Positions 43,224-51,132 of a stretch of 64,000 nucleotides of DNA are shown here, in pieces. The position numbers were made by a program, and so were the translations under genes. Under the pieces are notes generated by a model. That model had not been told where the DNA came from. It saw only the letters and a program-made list of their open reading frames with translations, and ran no database searches. This DNA is from Arthrobacter sp. SLBN-100 (GTDB lineage: Bacteria > Actinomycetota > Actinomycetes > Actinomycetales > Micrococcaceae), in assembly GCF_006715305.1 (NCBI RefSeq), contig NZ_VFMY01000001.1, forward strand, positions 1,240,001 to 1,304,000, read 5' to 3'. Positions within the stretch are counted from its first letter, which is position 1; every line of letters starts with the position of its first letter.

Positions 43224-43999
43224 CGTTGTCCCTCGCCTTCGCCCGGCTGTCCGTCTCCGGAGGTGTCCCGGCCACTGGCATCCTTGAGCCTGCGCGACTG
43301 GCCGACTACCGGAATCATCGAGGTGTACAGTGCCTTGGCTTCGTCACGGATGACCACGCCGTTCTTGAGCTCCACCACGCGCTTGCGCATTTCGTTGACG
43401 ATGTCGTCGTCGTGCGTGGCCATCACCACGGTGGTGCCGTTCTGGTTGATCTTGTCCAGGACCCCCATGATGCCCATAGAGGTGGTGGGGTCCAGGTTTC
43501 CCGTGGGCTCATCGGCGAGGAGGATTCCGGGCCTGTTGACCACTGCGCGGGCGATGGCCACGCGCTGCTGCTCACCGCCGGAGAGTTCGTGCGGCATGCG
43601 GTGCTCTTTGCCCTCCAGGCCCACGGTCTTCAGGACCTCGGGAACGGTGTCCCGGATGACGCTGCGGCTCTTGCCGATGACCTGCATGGCGAAGGCCACG
43701 TTGGCGAAGACGTTTTTCTGCGGCAGGAGCCGGAAGTCCTGGAAAACGACGCCGATCCCTCGGCGGAGCCGCGGCACGCGCCAGCTGGAGATCTTGGCAA
43801 CGTTCTGGCCGGCAACGTACACGGCGCCGGAGGTTGCGCGGTCTTCCTTCAACACGAGCCGCAGGAAGGTGGACTTGCCGGAGCCTGAGGCGCCGACGAG
43901 GAAGGCGAATTCGCCGCGGTCAATCTCAAGGTTGACGGAGTCCAGCGCAGGCCGGGCTTTCTGGTCGTAGACCTTGGTGACATTTTCGAATCGGATCAT
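43220..43999 (-). CDS. ftsE: Cell division ATPase FtsE
   Basis: A 259-residue ABC ATPase with Walker [10 protein letters not shown], signature [16 protein letters not shown], Walker [13 protein letters not shown] and [13 protein letters not shown]. The C-terminal ~30 residues ([20 protein letters not shown]) are a disordered extension. The start at 43999 begins at [19 protein letters not shown], the family start. It heads ftsE-ftsX-M23. Confidence 0.95.
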   Translation of the reverse strand: MIRFENVTKVYDQKARPALDSVNLEIDRGEFAFLVGASGSGKSTFLRLVLKEDRATSGAVYVAGQNVAKISSWRVPRLRRGIGVVFQDFRLLPQKNVFANVAFAMQVIGKSRSVIRDTVPEVLKTVGLEGKEHRMPHELSGGEQQRVAIARAVVNRPGILLADEPTGNLDPTTSMGIMGVLDKINQNGTTVVMATHDDDIVNEMRKRVVELKNGVVIRDEAKALYTSMIPVVGQSRRLKDASGRDTSGDGQPGEGEGQR

Positions 44000-44181
44000 G
44001 GCCCTAAGTACCCTGCAGGGCATAGCTGATTCTGATGCAGCCCAGTTCTGCAGCCGGTGCGCGGGTTTCGTTTGGGGGAAGTAGGGCCCCGGCCCCTCGA
44101 CTATACGCAGGGAATCCTGTGAATCAGGCGGGTTTCAAGGGGCGTGTCGCCGGATGCTGCTCCCGGCCGCGCTGCTGGGCC

Positions 44182-45297
44182 TTACTTCTCGGCGTTGCGG
44201 TTGTCCGTGCGCCACCGGATGCCGGCGTCGATGAAGTCGTCGATTTCGCCGTCGAAAACTGCCGCCGTGTTGCCGACCTCATGCTCGGTCCGCAGGTCCT
44301 TGACCATCTGGTAGGGGTTGAGGACGTAGGACCGCATCTGGTCGCCCCAGGATGCTTTGACGTCTCCGGCGAACGCCTTCTTTTCGGCGTCCTCCTGCTC
44401 TTTCTTGAGGAGCAGGAGCCTGGACTGCAGCACGCGCATGGCGGCGGCGCGGTTCTGCAACTGCGACTTTTCGTTCTGCATGGAAACCACGGTCCCGGTG
44501 GGAATGTGGGTCAGGCGGACAGCGGAGTCAGTGGTGTTGACGGACTGGCCGCCTGGCCCGGAGGAACGGAACACATCCACACGGATTTCGTTGTCCGGGA
44601 TTTCGATGGAGTCCGTCTGCTCAATGAGCGGGATGACTTCGACGGCGGCGAAGGACGTCTGGCGCCGGCCCTGGTTGTCGAAGGGGCTGATCCTGACGAG
44701 CCGGTGGGTTCCGGCTTCAACGCTGAGGGTTCCAAACGCGTAGGGTGCCTTGACCTCGAAGGTTGCCGATTTGAGGCCGGCTTCTTCGGCGTAGGAAGTA
44801 TCCATGACGGTGGTGGGGTAACCGTGGCGCTCAGCCCAGCGGAGGTACATCCGGAGCAGCATCTCGGCGAAGTCGGCGGCATCAACGCCGCCGGCTCCTG
44901 CCCGGATGGAGACCACGGCCTCGCGTTCGTCGTACTCGCCGGACAGCAGGGTGACGACTTCCAGTTCCTTCAGGGCCTTCTTGACCGACTCCAGTTCGGC
45001 GGCCGCCTCCCCCATGGAATCGGCGTCGTCCTCATCCTGTCCGAGCTCCACCAGGACTTCGAGGTCATCGATCCTGGCGGCGAGCCTGTTGAGGCGCTCC
45101 AGTTCGGACTGGCGGTGTGAAAGGCGGGAGGTGATTTTTTGAGCCGCTGCGGGGTCGTCCCAGAGGTCCGGTTCGCCTGCCCGCTCGCTCAGTTCGGCGA
45201 TGTCTTCCTTCAGTGCCTCTACGTCGGAGACTCTTTCGATCGAGTCGTAGGTGGCGCGAAGGGCGCGGATTTCAGCGGAAAAATCAATATTGGCCAT
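44182..45297 (-). CDS. prfB: Peptide chain release factor 2
   Basis: A 371-residue RF2. The GGQ motif is in [24 protein letters not shown], and the stop-codon reading motif is SPF ([20 protein letters not shown]), which reads UGA and UAA. The frame is continuous from ATG, with no in-frame UGA near codon 25, so the programmed frameshift of many bacterial prfB genes is absent. Start follows an AT-rich gap upstream of a tad cluster. Confidence 0.96.
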   Translation of the reverse strand: MANIDFSAEIRALRATYDSIERVSDVEALKEDIAELSERAGEPDLWDDPAAAQKITSRLSHRQSELERLNRLAARIDDLEVLVELGQDEDDADSMGEAAAELESVKKALKELEVVTLLSGEYDEREAVVSIRAGAGGVDAADFAEMLLRMYLRWAERHGYPTTVMDTSYAEEAGLKSATFEVKAPYAFGTLSVEAGTHRLVRISPFDNQGRRQTSFAAVEVIPLIEQTDSIEIPDNEIRVDVFRSSGPGGQSVNTTDSAVRLTHIPTGTVVSMQNEKSQLQNRAAAMRVLQSRLLLLKKEQEDAEKKAFAGDVKASWGDQMRSYVLNPYQMVKDLRTEHEVGNTAAVFDGEIDDFIDAGIRWRTDNRNAEK

Positions 45298-45392
45298 GGT
45301 TGTTTAACCCTACGCTATCCCGGTGTTGCGCCCGACCCTGGTGCCTCTCCCCTCGAGCGGGAGCGCTGGCTGGGCGTCGCTCGGGTGGTCCG

Positions 45393-45839
45393 TCAACGGG
45401 TGAGCCGGGAGCGTGCCGTCGAGGTCGCCTCGATTCTTATCCCGTCGGGCATCAGGAAGTTCGCCACCGGCGGGTGCACGGCAGCCGTGAGCACCACGAC
45501 GGCGGTGGAACCGTCAGGTGTGCCGGTGGCCCCTGTTACGGCGAGCCCGTCGAAGCGCCGTGATGCCGGACTCCTGGATACGAAGTCCGCTGCCACGTTC
45601 CTGACCCGGGCAGGGTTGAGGACCGCTGAGGGGCTGCCGCCCTGCGTTTCCACTTCGCCCAAGGTGTAGCTGTCAGCGGCAGCGAGGGAGGCACCGTCGG
45701 CCAGGGAAAGCAGGCGCTTATGTTCGAGGTACACCGAGGAAATGCCGATGACGACCGTGGTGACCAGCAAGGCCAGCACGACGTAGCCCAGGATCATCAC
45801 CATTACCTGGCCGTCTTCGTCGCTGGGATGTGTTCTCAC
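45393..45839 (-). CDS. TadG-like pilus-locus protein
   Basis: A 148-residue protein with one N-terminal hydrophobic helix (VMVMILGYVVLALLVTTVVIGISSVYLEHKRLLSLADGASLAAA), the pattern of Flp-pilus-assembly TadG-like (and Rv3660c-like) proteins. The rest is a small extracellular domain. It is the last gene of the tad cluster and overlaps the upstream TadE-like gene by four bases. Confidence 0.82.
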   Translation of the reverse strand: MRTHPSDEDGQVMVMILGYVVLALLVTTVVIGISSVYLEHKRLLSLADGASLAAADSYTLGEVETQGGSPSAVLNPARVRNVAADFVSRSPASRRFDGLAVTGATGTPDGSTAVVVLTAAVHPPVANFLMPDGIRIEATSTARSRLTR

Positions 45840-46348
45840 CGGAACCTGCCCACGAGCTGAGTGGACGACGCCTCCACCTCGCTGGCGCTGAGCCGGAAGT
45901 CATTGCTGAAAGGCAGGAACGGAAGGGGCACCGTCAGGCTCACCGTCACTGTGACGGTGCTTCCGGCAGCCTGGCAATCTGCCGGACTGCATGCTGTAAC
46001 CACGCGCGCCTCTTCGGCGGGATGTCCGAAGTCCGCCAGCGCGATCGCTACCGCCTGTTCAGCGGCAGCCTGCCCCGTGGCTGCATCAGACTGGGCTATG
46101 TAGACCTTGGCCGCCTGATCTGCCGCGCCAACCACGGCAAAGGAGCCGCCTTGAATCTGGCTCACTGTGATGATGAAGTACACCAGCGGAACCATCAGCA
46201 GCAGCGCCAGGAAGGTGAACTCAACCACGGCACTCCCCCGTTCGTGGTGGTGGCCGTCCGGCTGCGGGCAGATTGGTTCCCGGCCCAGGGTTTCCGTGAG
46301 CCGGGCGCGAAAACGAGCCGCCACTGGCTCAGGGCTGCAACGCTGCAT
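45836..46348 (-). CDS. TadE/TadF-like pseudopilin
   Basis: A 170-residue protein. After a 35-residue basic stretch comes ERGSAVVEFTFLALLLMVPLVYFIITVSQIQGGSFAVVGAADQAA, the TadE hallmark: a prepilin-like Gly-Ser-Ala-Val-Val-Glu-Phe with the helix behind. One Cys pair (CSPADC) may form a disulfide. It is a minor pilin processed by a TadV-like peptidase, which lies outside the window. Neighbouring genes overlap on both sides. Confidence 0.85.
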   Translation of the reverse strand: MQRCSPEPVAARFRARLTETLGREPICPQPDGHHHERGSAVVEFTFLALLLMVPLVYFIITVSQIQGGSFAVVGAADQAAKVYIAQSDAATGQAAAEQAVAIALADFGHPAEEARVVTACSPADCQAAGSTVTVTVSLTVPLPFLPFSNDFRLSASEVEASSTQLVGRFR

Positions 46349-46793
46349 GTCCCTTTACCTCCAGCATGTCGCGGGGACCGATGAGTCCGATCACAGGCAT
46401 GGGCGCTCGTACAGTTACCTCCAGCGTCCGCAGACCCTGGTAGGTGGCCTCGCTGGTGCTGACCTGTTCGGCGAAGCCCGCGTTTAAGGCGGTTTGGATC
46501 AAACTGCGGGTACGATCCTCGGCATCAGCAGCATTACGGTCGGCGAGTGTTCCGTATCGGGCCCCTGACGCCGCCGCGTCGATCAATGTATTCCTTACAT
46601 GCAGGACCAGGGCCAGCTGGATGATCGCGAGGAAAAAAACAGTCAGAAGGCTGCCCACGAGGACAAAGTCCACCACGGCCGAGCCCCTTTCAAGGTGCTC
46701 CGCTTCCTGACCTGCTTCATCGCCCTGGGCTGGGTGATTTTGTCCGCTGTCCAGAGCGCGGTTCGTGTTCCCTCCGCGGGTGGACGGCGTCAT
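46329..46793 (-). CDS. TadE-like pseudopilin
   Basis: A 154-residue protein with ERGSAVVDFVLVGSLLTVFFLAIIQLALVLHVRNTLIDAAASGARYGTLAD, a second TadE-type pseudopilin (Asp in place of the usual Glu after VV). It overlaps the next TadE gene by 20 bases. The first ~35 residues are polar and may be mis-started. Confidence 0.85.
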   Translation of the reverse strand: MTPSTRGGNTNRALDSGQNHPAQGDEAGQEAEHLERGSAVVDFVLVGSLLTVFFLAIIQLALVLHVRNTLIDAAASGARYGTLADRNAADAEDRTRSLIQTALNAGFAEQVSTSEATYQGLRTLEVTVRAPMPVIGLIGPRDMLEVKGHAALQP

Positions 46794-46796
46794 CGC

Positions 46797-47093
46797 TTAG
46801 CTTCCGACCTTGTCCATCGCCTGGTTGAACATGGCTTCCAGCGCGGGACCGGCGAGCGCCAGCAGCGCTGCAACCAGAACTGCCGACATGAGCGTGATCA
46901 TGACCCAGCCAGGAACGTCGCCCCTCTCGGGATTGTTGTCCATTCCGCCCCTGAGACCACCGCCGATTGTGCGCCAGTCCTGGCTTCTGTCCGCCCGAAC
47001 TCCCGTGCCGTTGCCGACACCCACTCCTGGAAGCAGCGCTGCCACGAGTGACAGGAACAGCACCATGCAGCGAATCCCCATTTTCTCCATCAT
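46797..47093 (-). CDS. Small tad-locus membrane protein (Flp-pilin-like)
   Basis: The conserved-looking core starts at an internal ATG (46943): MDNNPERGDVPGWVMITLMS and then one hydrophobic helix (VLVAALLALAGPALEAMF), 48 residues, similar in shape to Flp pilins or the small TadC-adjacent proteins of actinobacteria. The longer frame from 47093 adds 50 residues with its own signal-like segment (CMVLFLSLVAALLPGVGVG). The ribosome binding site is modest for both (GGACGG vs AGGGGCGG). It directly follows the tadC tail on the same strand. Confidence 0.65.
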   Translation of the reverse strand: MMEKMGIRCMVLFLSLVAALLPGVGVGNGTGVRADRSQDWRTIGGGLRGGMDNNPERGDVPGWVMITLMSAVLVAALLALAGPALEAMFNQAMDKVGS

Positions 47094-47156
47094 TTCCGTC
47101 CTATTCCCGCTTCTGATTCCACCGTTGGTTTTTCTGTTTCCACTTGGTCTTTGCCC

Positions 47157-47240
47157 TCAAAAACCGAGGTTGATCGCGGCGATACCGGGAAAGACGGCAA
47201 AGACCACGGTCAAGGGCAGCACACCGAAGACAAGCGGGAC
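47157..47240 (-). pseudogene. tadC: tadC 3' fragment (cut off by element insertion)
   Basis: Reading from the junction at 47240 to the TGA at 47157-47159 gives VPLVFGVLPLTVVFAVFPGI followed by AAINLGF, the final transmembrane helix of TadC. It joins in frame to the truncated head at 56599-57474; together they make a 312-residue protein. This fragment has no start codon of its own. Confidence 0.9.
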
Positions 47241-47268
47241 CCCCGTGGTGCAGCCCTAGTATTTCCGC
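47213..47268. other. attR-type junction of the serine-integrase element
   Basis: On the minus strand element sequence (TAGGGCTGCACCACGGGG) passes through GT (47240-47239) into host tadC (CCCGCTTGTCTTCGG). The GT plus the partly shared flank GGT-CCGCT-GT also occurs at the other junction (56618-56619). Confidence 0.82.
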
Positions 47269-47341
47269 GACGCAGAAACCCATTGATGTGGAGACTCCGG
47301 TGGTGTTTTCTAGAGGTCAAGCAGGAGCCGTTGTTTATGCA

Positions 47342-47821
47342 ATGCTTGCCCGTATGGAGCCAGCATTGATTACGTCCCTAGCAGTTGCCGTTGTCGCTGC
47401 GGCGGTGTCGGTCTACAGTGCCGTAAGCGCCCGCAAGAGTGCTATGCACTTAGCCGCCACAACGCATACGATCGCCCGAATCGATGCAGATTCGGAAGAG
47501 CTCCGCGGCGTGTATAAAAACTTCTGCGCAATTATGGGGATGCCCAAAGAGGAGCAGACGCGCGGTGTCGTCGTCGCTGAGCTTGAGATGCTGAGGGCGT
47601 GCCGTGCCGTGACCAAGCGCTTGGATGAGGCCGCTGCAAATTGCGGTTTCCGGATGCAGGACACCGTTCCTGATTGGACCATTTTTGAAGTCGCCCATTC
47701 GGAAGTCAACGAATTGCGGGATGCCTACCGCGAGTCGCAAACCCTCCTTGCAGAAAAGCGAGCAAAGCATCTAGCTGCGAAGCCGCGGACACTGAGCTCG
47801 GCAACTGTAAACGGGACGTGA
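47342..47821 (+). CDS. Membrane-anchored coiled-coil protein of the element
   Basis: A 159-residue protein (155 if ATG 47354 is used). After a few residues there is one hydrophobic helix (ALITSLAVAVVAAAVSVYSAVSA), then a soluble, charged helical domain (HTIARIDADSEELRGVYKNFCAIMG and so on) with a Cys pair. No family recognised. It sits at the left end of the element, on the opposite strand to the main gene block, the place where satellites often keep cargo such as defence genes; function unknown. Confidence 0.6.
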   Translation: MLARMEPALITSLAVAVVAAAVSVYSAVSARKSAMHLAATTHTIARIDADSEELRGVYKNFCAIMGMPKEEQTRGVVVAELEMLRACRAVTKRLDEAAANCGFRMQDTVPDWTIFEVAHSEVNELRDAYRESQTLLAEKRAKHLAAKPRTLSSATVNGT

Positions 47822-47885
47822 ACCAAAGCGTGCAACGCTCGCACCATTCACTCCGCAGCCATCGTATGGTATGTACGCTTGGCCT

Positions 47886-48035
47886 ATGAGTAAGCCGAAG
47901 GACAAGAGCAAATCAGGAGATGAGTTGTACGAGATCGTTCTAGCCGTCGAGGAACTGCTCGGAGGGGAACTCTCCGGCGAAGAACTGGCTGAGTTGGTTA
48001 ATGCAGCGGATCCGCCGAACGAGGGGCCGGTTTAG
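47886..48035 (+). CDS. Small acidic protein of the element
   Basis: A 49-residue protein (MSKPKDKSKSGDELYEIVLA, then VEELLGGELSGEELAELVNA). The body is acidic and amphipathic-helical. It follows the membrane protein gene by 64 bases on the same strand, with an own AT-richer region between. No family recognised. Confidence 0.5.
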   Translation: MSKPKDKSKSGDELYEIVLAVEELLGGELSGEELAELVNAADPPNEGPV

Positions 48036-48039
48036 ATAG

Positions 48040-48975
48040 TTATCGCCTGGCACGGTTCGGATTGGGCTCGCCGGACAAGGCCGCTTGGATGGCATCGCGG
48101 TACACGTTGGGTTCGGGCAGCTCGACGTTACCGAATCGCTCCTGAAGCTTGGCGACCGACGTAGTGTGCGTGGTTTGCAAAGTTAGTGGGATCGGTGTCC
48201 CGTCCTGCCGGTGTTCCGGTGAAACGTAGTCGTAAGCCATAAATGTAATGGCGTGTGACTGGAGGTGAACGGAGGTCAGGCCTTCTCTTCCACCGAGCCT
48301 TTTCATTACTCGGTCAAAAACAGGAGCAGGACAAATGAAGAAAAGACCGTTTTTGCAAGTCTCTTCGCGCTGAAGTAGCTGGCCCTTGTAAACGAGTTGC
48401 GTGATGATTCGCTTACATACGTTTTCCCAGTTCACGCCTGCGGTGCTTTGGACGATCGGTCGCCCGGGGAGCAGCATCGCTTGACGGCTAGGCAGGTAGT
48501 TGCCTGTCGTGTCCGCCGTCTGCACTTCCACGGCCACAAACTGGTCCAACGAACCGTCAGGGTGCAACAAAGCCAGAATCCAGTCCACCCAGTAGGAGCC
48601 CGTTCCACCGGAGCGCTGGGGGAGGCGCATCTCGCCTCCGGACCCCTTCCCCAGGACGGCAACGACTCTCTTGTCGCTTGCCCGGGCTGCTGCCACAGCC
48701 TGCCTGCCATGAATCAGAGGCAGACCGGGAAAGAACGCTCGGTCTGCCACGTCCTGCAGCACCTGGTGATTGTCTGCATAGAGCCTGGTTGGACAGATAA
48801 TAACCGGCTGGGAAAACGACGGCTGCTTGAGGCTGCACGCGCCCGTAGGCACGTCCAGTAGCTTTTTCGTGCAGCCCACCGCTTGAAAGGGGCAGTCTTT
48901 CGTTTCAGCTGAGCGCAGAGCTTCGGGAGAGTGATCAGTAGCCGGGTATCCGAAGAACTCAAATAAGTGCGACAT
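48040..48975 (-). CDS. NotI-family type II restriction endonuclease
   Basis: A 311-residue nuclease of the NotI type. The N-terminus has HLFEFFGYPATDHSPEAL and four spaced Cys (C28, C35, C47, C61 in CPFQAVGC, GAC, IICPTRL), matching the Cys4 iron site of NotI. The catalytic core is D131 (YWVDWIL) with E150-V-Q152 (VAVEVQTADT), a PD-(D/E)xK variant with Gln in place of Lys, as in NotI. Members cut GC-rich sites (NotI 8 bp, EagI 6 bp); the exact site is not predictable. It lies five bases after its methyltransferase gene. Confidence 0.8.
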   Translation of the reverse strand: MSHLFEFFGYPATDHSPEALRSAETKDCPFQAVGCTKKLLDVPTGACSLKQPSFSQPVIICPTRLYADNHQVLQDVADRAFFPGLPLIHGRQAVAAARASDKRVVAVLGKGSGGEMRLPQRSGGTGSYWVDWILALLHPDGSLDQFVAVEVQTADTTGNYLPSRQAMLLPGRPIVQSTAGVNWENVCKRIITQLVYKGQLLQREETCKNGLFFICPAPVFDRVMKRLGGREGLTSVHLQSHAITFMAYDYVSPEHRQDGTPIPLTLQTTHTTSVAKLQERFGNVELPEPNVYRDAIQAALSGEPNPNRARR

Positions 48976-48980
48976 GCCCC

Positions 48981-50216
48981 TTAGACCGCTCTAGTCAGCT
49001 CATCGACTCTGACCCCGAGAACTTTGGAGACAGACCGACCTACGGCGGCAGCAAGGAGCGGCGGCACAGCATTTCCCACCTGCTCGTACTGGTCCACACG
49101 TGACCCTGTGAAAACGTAGGTGTCGGGGAACGACTGGATGCGAGCCGCTTCCCGGACTGTGAAGGCTCGATCCTGGTCATAGTGGAAGTACGCACCCCAG
49201 TGTGGGTCGCACTTTGTGAGGATGGTTGACGCAAGACCGTCAGGGTGAACGCGACCATACCGCTTCGTGTGGTCGGACCGGCGCGCCTGCTTCATACCGG
49301 CAGGAAGGAGATCAAACGGGATGTCCGTCCAGTTGCCGCCCGGCGGGATGTGGCGCAATCGTTCAACGTTGATCTTGCCGAGCCTGGCGGCCTCATGATT
49401 AGTCACACCTTCGGACCCGGCCCGCAGAACCCTCTGATAGTCATTCTGCGGAGCACTCCGATAGCCCTTCACTTCAGGGCCTTCTTCGCCGTTCCGGAGA
49501 ATAGGAAGATCACCGAGAGCCTGCTGAACTGTTGTGTGGGAGGGCAGCTCAAGTGAGCGAGGCATGGCGACGATGTTTTTGCCAGCAAACTTGGACGTGA
49601 AATTCACCCGCATAGGTGCGGTGTGTATGGGCTCAGGGAAGGCTTCAAGGGGGTTACCGCCGTCGCGGAGGCCAAGAATGATGGTCCGCCAACGGGTCTG
49701 GGGAACACCGAAGAGAGGGGCGTACAGAATCTGCACATCAGCGGAATAACCCAAGGCCCGGAGGCTAGCAATGATCGCTTCCAGTGTCGCTCCGTTCTCG
49801 AAAGAGACGAGCCCAGGAACATTCTCGATCAGCACCGCGCGGGGCTCAAATTCCTCGACGAAACGCAGGTACTCCCGAAAAAGGTGGTTTCTCCGATCAT
49901 CAGTGCTGCGCTTCGGAGCATTGATGCTGAAGCCTTGGCACGGCGGTCCGCCTGCCATCAGGTCAAGCTCTCCCCGAGCAATCCCGAGACGTTCTCGAAC
50001 GAGCTTGGCGTCGACATCCCTGATGTCATTGCTGTCCACGATGGTATCTGGATGGTTTCGGCGGAACGTCTCGGCATACTGCGGGACGAGTTCATTTGCG
50101 TACAGGCTTCGGAAACCTGCTTCTCGAAGTCCCTCCGAAAGACCTCCTGCGCCGGCGAAAAGGTCGAGCATCGTCAAGTGCTCAGTGGTGGTGACAAGAG
50201 AGTTCGTGCGAGGCAT
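48981..50216 (-). CDS. C5-cytosine DNA methyltransferase
   Basis: A 411-residue m5C methyltransferase. Motif I is DLFAGAGGLSEGL (18-30), motif IV GGPPCQGFS with catalytic C93, motif VI ENVPGL (131-136), motif VIII around TRWRTIILGL, and motifs IX-X at REAARIQSFPD and YEQVGNAVPPLL. It protects the host from the nuclease downstream. The ATG at 50216 is preferred because the upstream extension is not conserved in style. Confidence 0.93.
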   Translation of the reverse strand: MPRTNSLVTTTEHLTMLDLFAGAGGLSEGLREAGFRSLYANELVPQYAETFRRNHPDTIVDSNDIRDVDAKLVRERLGIARGELDLMAGGPPCQGFSINAPKRSTDDRRNHLFREYLRFVEEFEPRAVLIENVPGLVSFENGATLEAIIASLRALGYSADVQILYAPLFGVPQTRWRTIILGLRDGGNPLEAFPEPIHTAPMRVNFTSKFAGKNIVAMPRSLELPSHTTVQQALGDLPILRNGEEGPEVKGYRSAPQNDYQRVLRAGSEGVTNHEAARLGKINVERLRHIPPGGNWTDIPFDLLPAGMKQARRSDHTKRYGRVHPDGLASTILTKCDPHWGAYFHYDQDRAFTVREAARIQSFPDTYVFTGSRVDQYEQVGNAVPPLLAAAVGRSVSKVLGVRVDELTRAV

Positions 50217-50361
50217 GGTGACCACTCTAGCGATGACCCACGACGATCTCCGAACGACTTGCCGAGGGTGTGATTCAATGCGCATGCCTGCCGGTTGTTA
50301 GGTTGAACACGTTACTCAGGCTGTCCCGAAAAATAAGAAACGGAGAACTTCTACATTGAAA

Positions 50362-50610
50362 ATGTTCAACCTAGATGCCCAAAAGACTGACATCTGGAAG
50401 GTGTCATCGCTGACGCCCGATGAACTTGGGCGCTGGGTTCAGGTGGAGTCCGAAACGGGGACCAACGTGGTCGCTGGTGAACTCCGCGGATTCCAGTACA
50501 CCAACCTCCACGTAAACGAGAACGGTTCAACCTTCCTCACCATCCTTCGCATTGGGGACTATGAGGTGACCGTAAAGGCTGACAGCGAGATCTGGCTCGA
50601 AAAAGCCTAG
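50362..50610 (+). CDS. Small beta-rich protein divergent from the methyltransferase
   Basis: An 82-residue protein (MFNLDAQKTDIWKVSSLTPD, then RWVQVESETGTNVVAGELRG). Alternating hydrophobic pattern suggests beta strands. An in-frame TTG lies two codons earlier. It has no helix-turn-helix, so it is not a classical C-protein, but it is divergent from the methyltransferase with 145 bases between. A terminator follows. Confidence 0.55.
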   Translation: MFNLDAQKTDIWKVSSLTPDELGRWVQVESETGTNVVAGELRGFQYTNLHVNENGSTFLTILRIGDYEVTVKADSEIWLEKA

Positions 50611-50648
50611 TAATGACGGCACTAGCGAATCAAAAAATAAGCAAATAG

Positions 50649-50684
50649 AAAGCCCACCCGCTGCTGTGCGGGTGGGCTTTCTCG
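50649..50684. terminator. Bidirectional intrinsic terminator inside the element
   Basis: AAAGCCCACCCGC (50649-50661) pairs perfectly with GCGGGTGGGCTTT (50668-50680); TCTCGTT follows on plus and an A/T-rich stretch on minus. It separates the plus-strand small gene from the minus-strand capsid block. Confidence 0.88.
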
Positions 50685-50793
50685 TTCGGCGCTGGCGGGG
50701 TCAAGGGCGAAAGGCAACGAACCAACCTCATCCCACCATCGTTCCGGAACCGTCTGGTGAAAAGCGCGAAAAGCCTGGACGGCACCGGTGACG

Positions 50794-51132
50794 TTAACGC
50801 CGGTCTTTAGGCGGCTCCTGCTCAGACAGAGTGGCGCTGACGGCACGCTTCCCGTTAGCGGCTACGTCCGACGCAGAGCCAGCAGTGGAGTTCAAGCGCT
50901 GGGCCTGGGCCTCGTTCTGGACCTTCACGGCCCAGTCCGGGAGAGCTTCCCCGGGCACGAACACCACGTCATTCCCGGTGTCCGGGTGGACCGTGTGCAG
51001 GAACCCCTGTGAGATCCGCTCAGCACCGCCGCCCGTTGTCAGGCCCGAGACGCCGATCTCTGGCACTGCCACGGCTTCGGCCTCATCCCGGTTCAGTCCT
51101 TGGTCTTCAAGTTCCTTGCTGCTCTTGCTCAT
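50794..51132 (-). CDS. Small phage-type protein downstream of the capsid gene
   Basis: A 112-residue hydrophilic protein with the segment VFVPGEALPDWAVK in its middle, seen in small proteins next to actinophage capsid genes. It starts on the last base of the capsid stop, so it is translationally coupled. Head accessory or decoration role is possible; no family recognised. Confidence 0.6.
   Translation of the reverse strand: MSKSSKELEDQGLNRDEAEAVAVPEIGVSGLTTGGGAERISQGFLHTVHPDTGNDVVFVPGEALPDWAVKVQNEAQAQRLNSTAGSASDVAANGKRAVSATLSEQEPPKDRR

Noticed and set aside
44182-45297. Programmed frameshift in prfB
   Set aside because: The frame is continuous from the start codon; no in-frame UGA or slippery site near codon 25.
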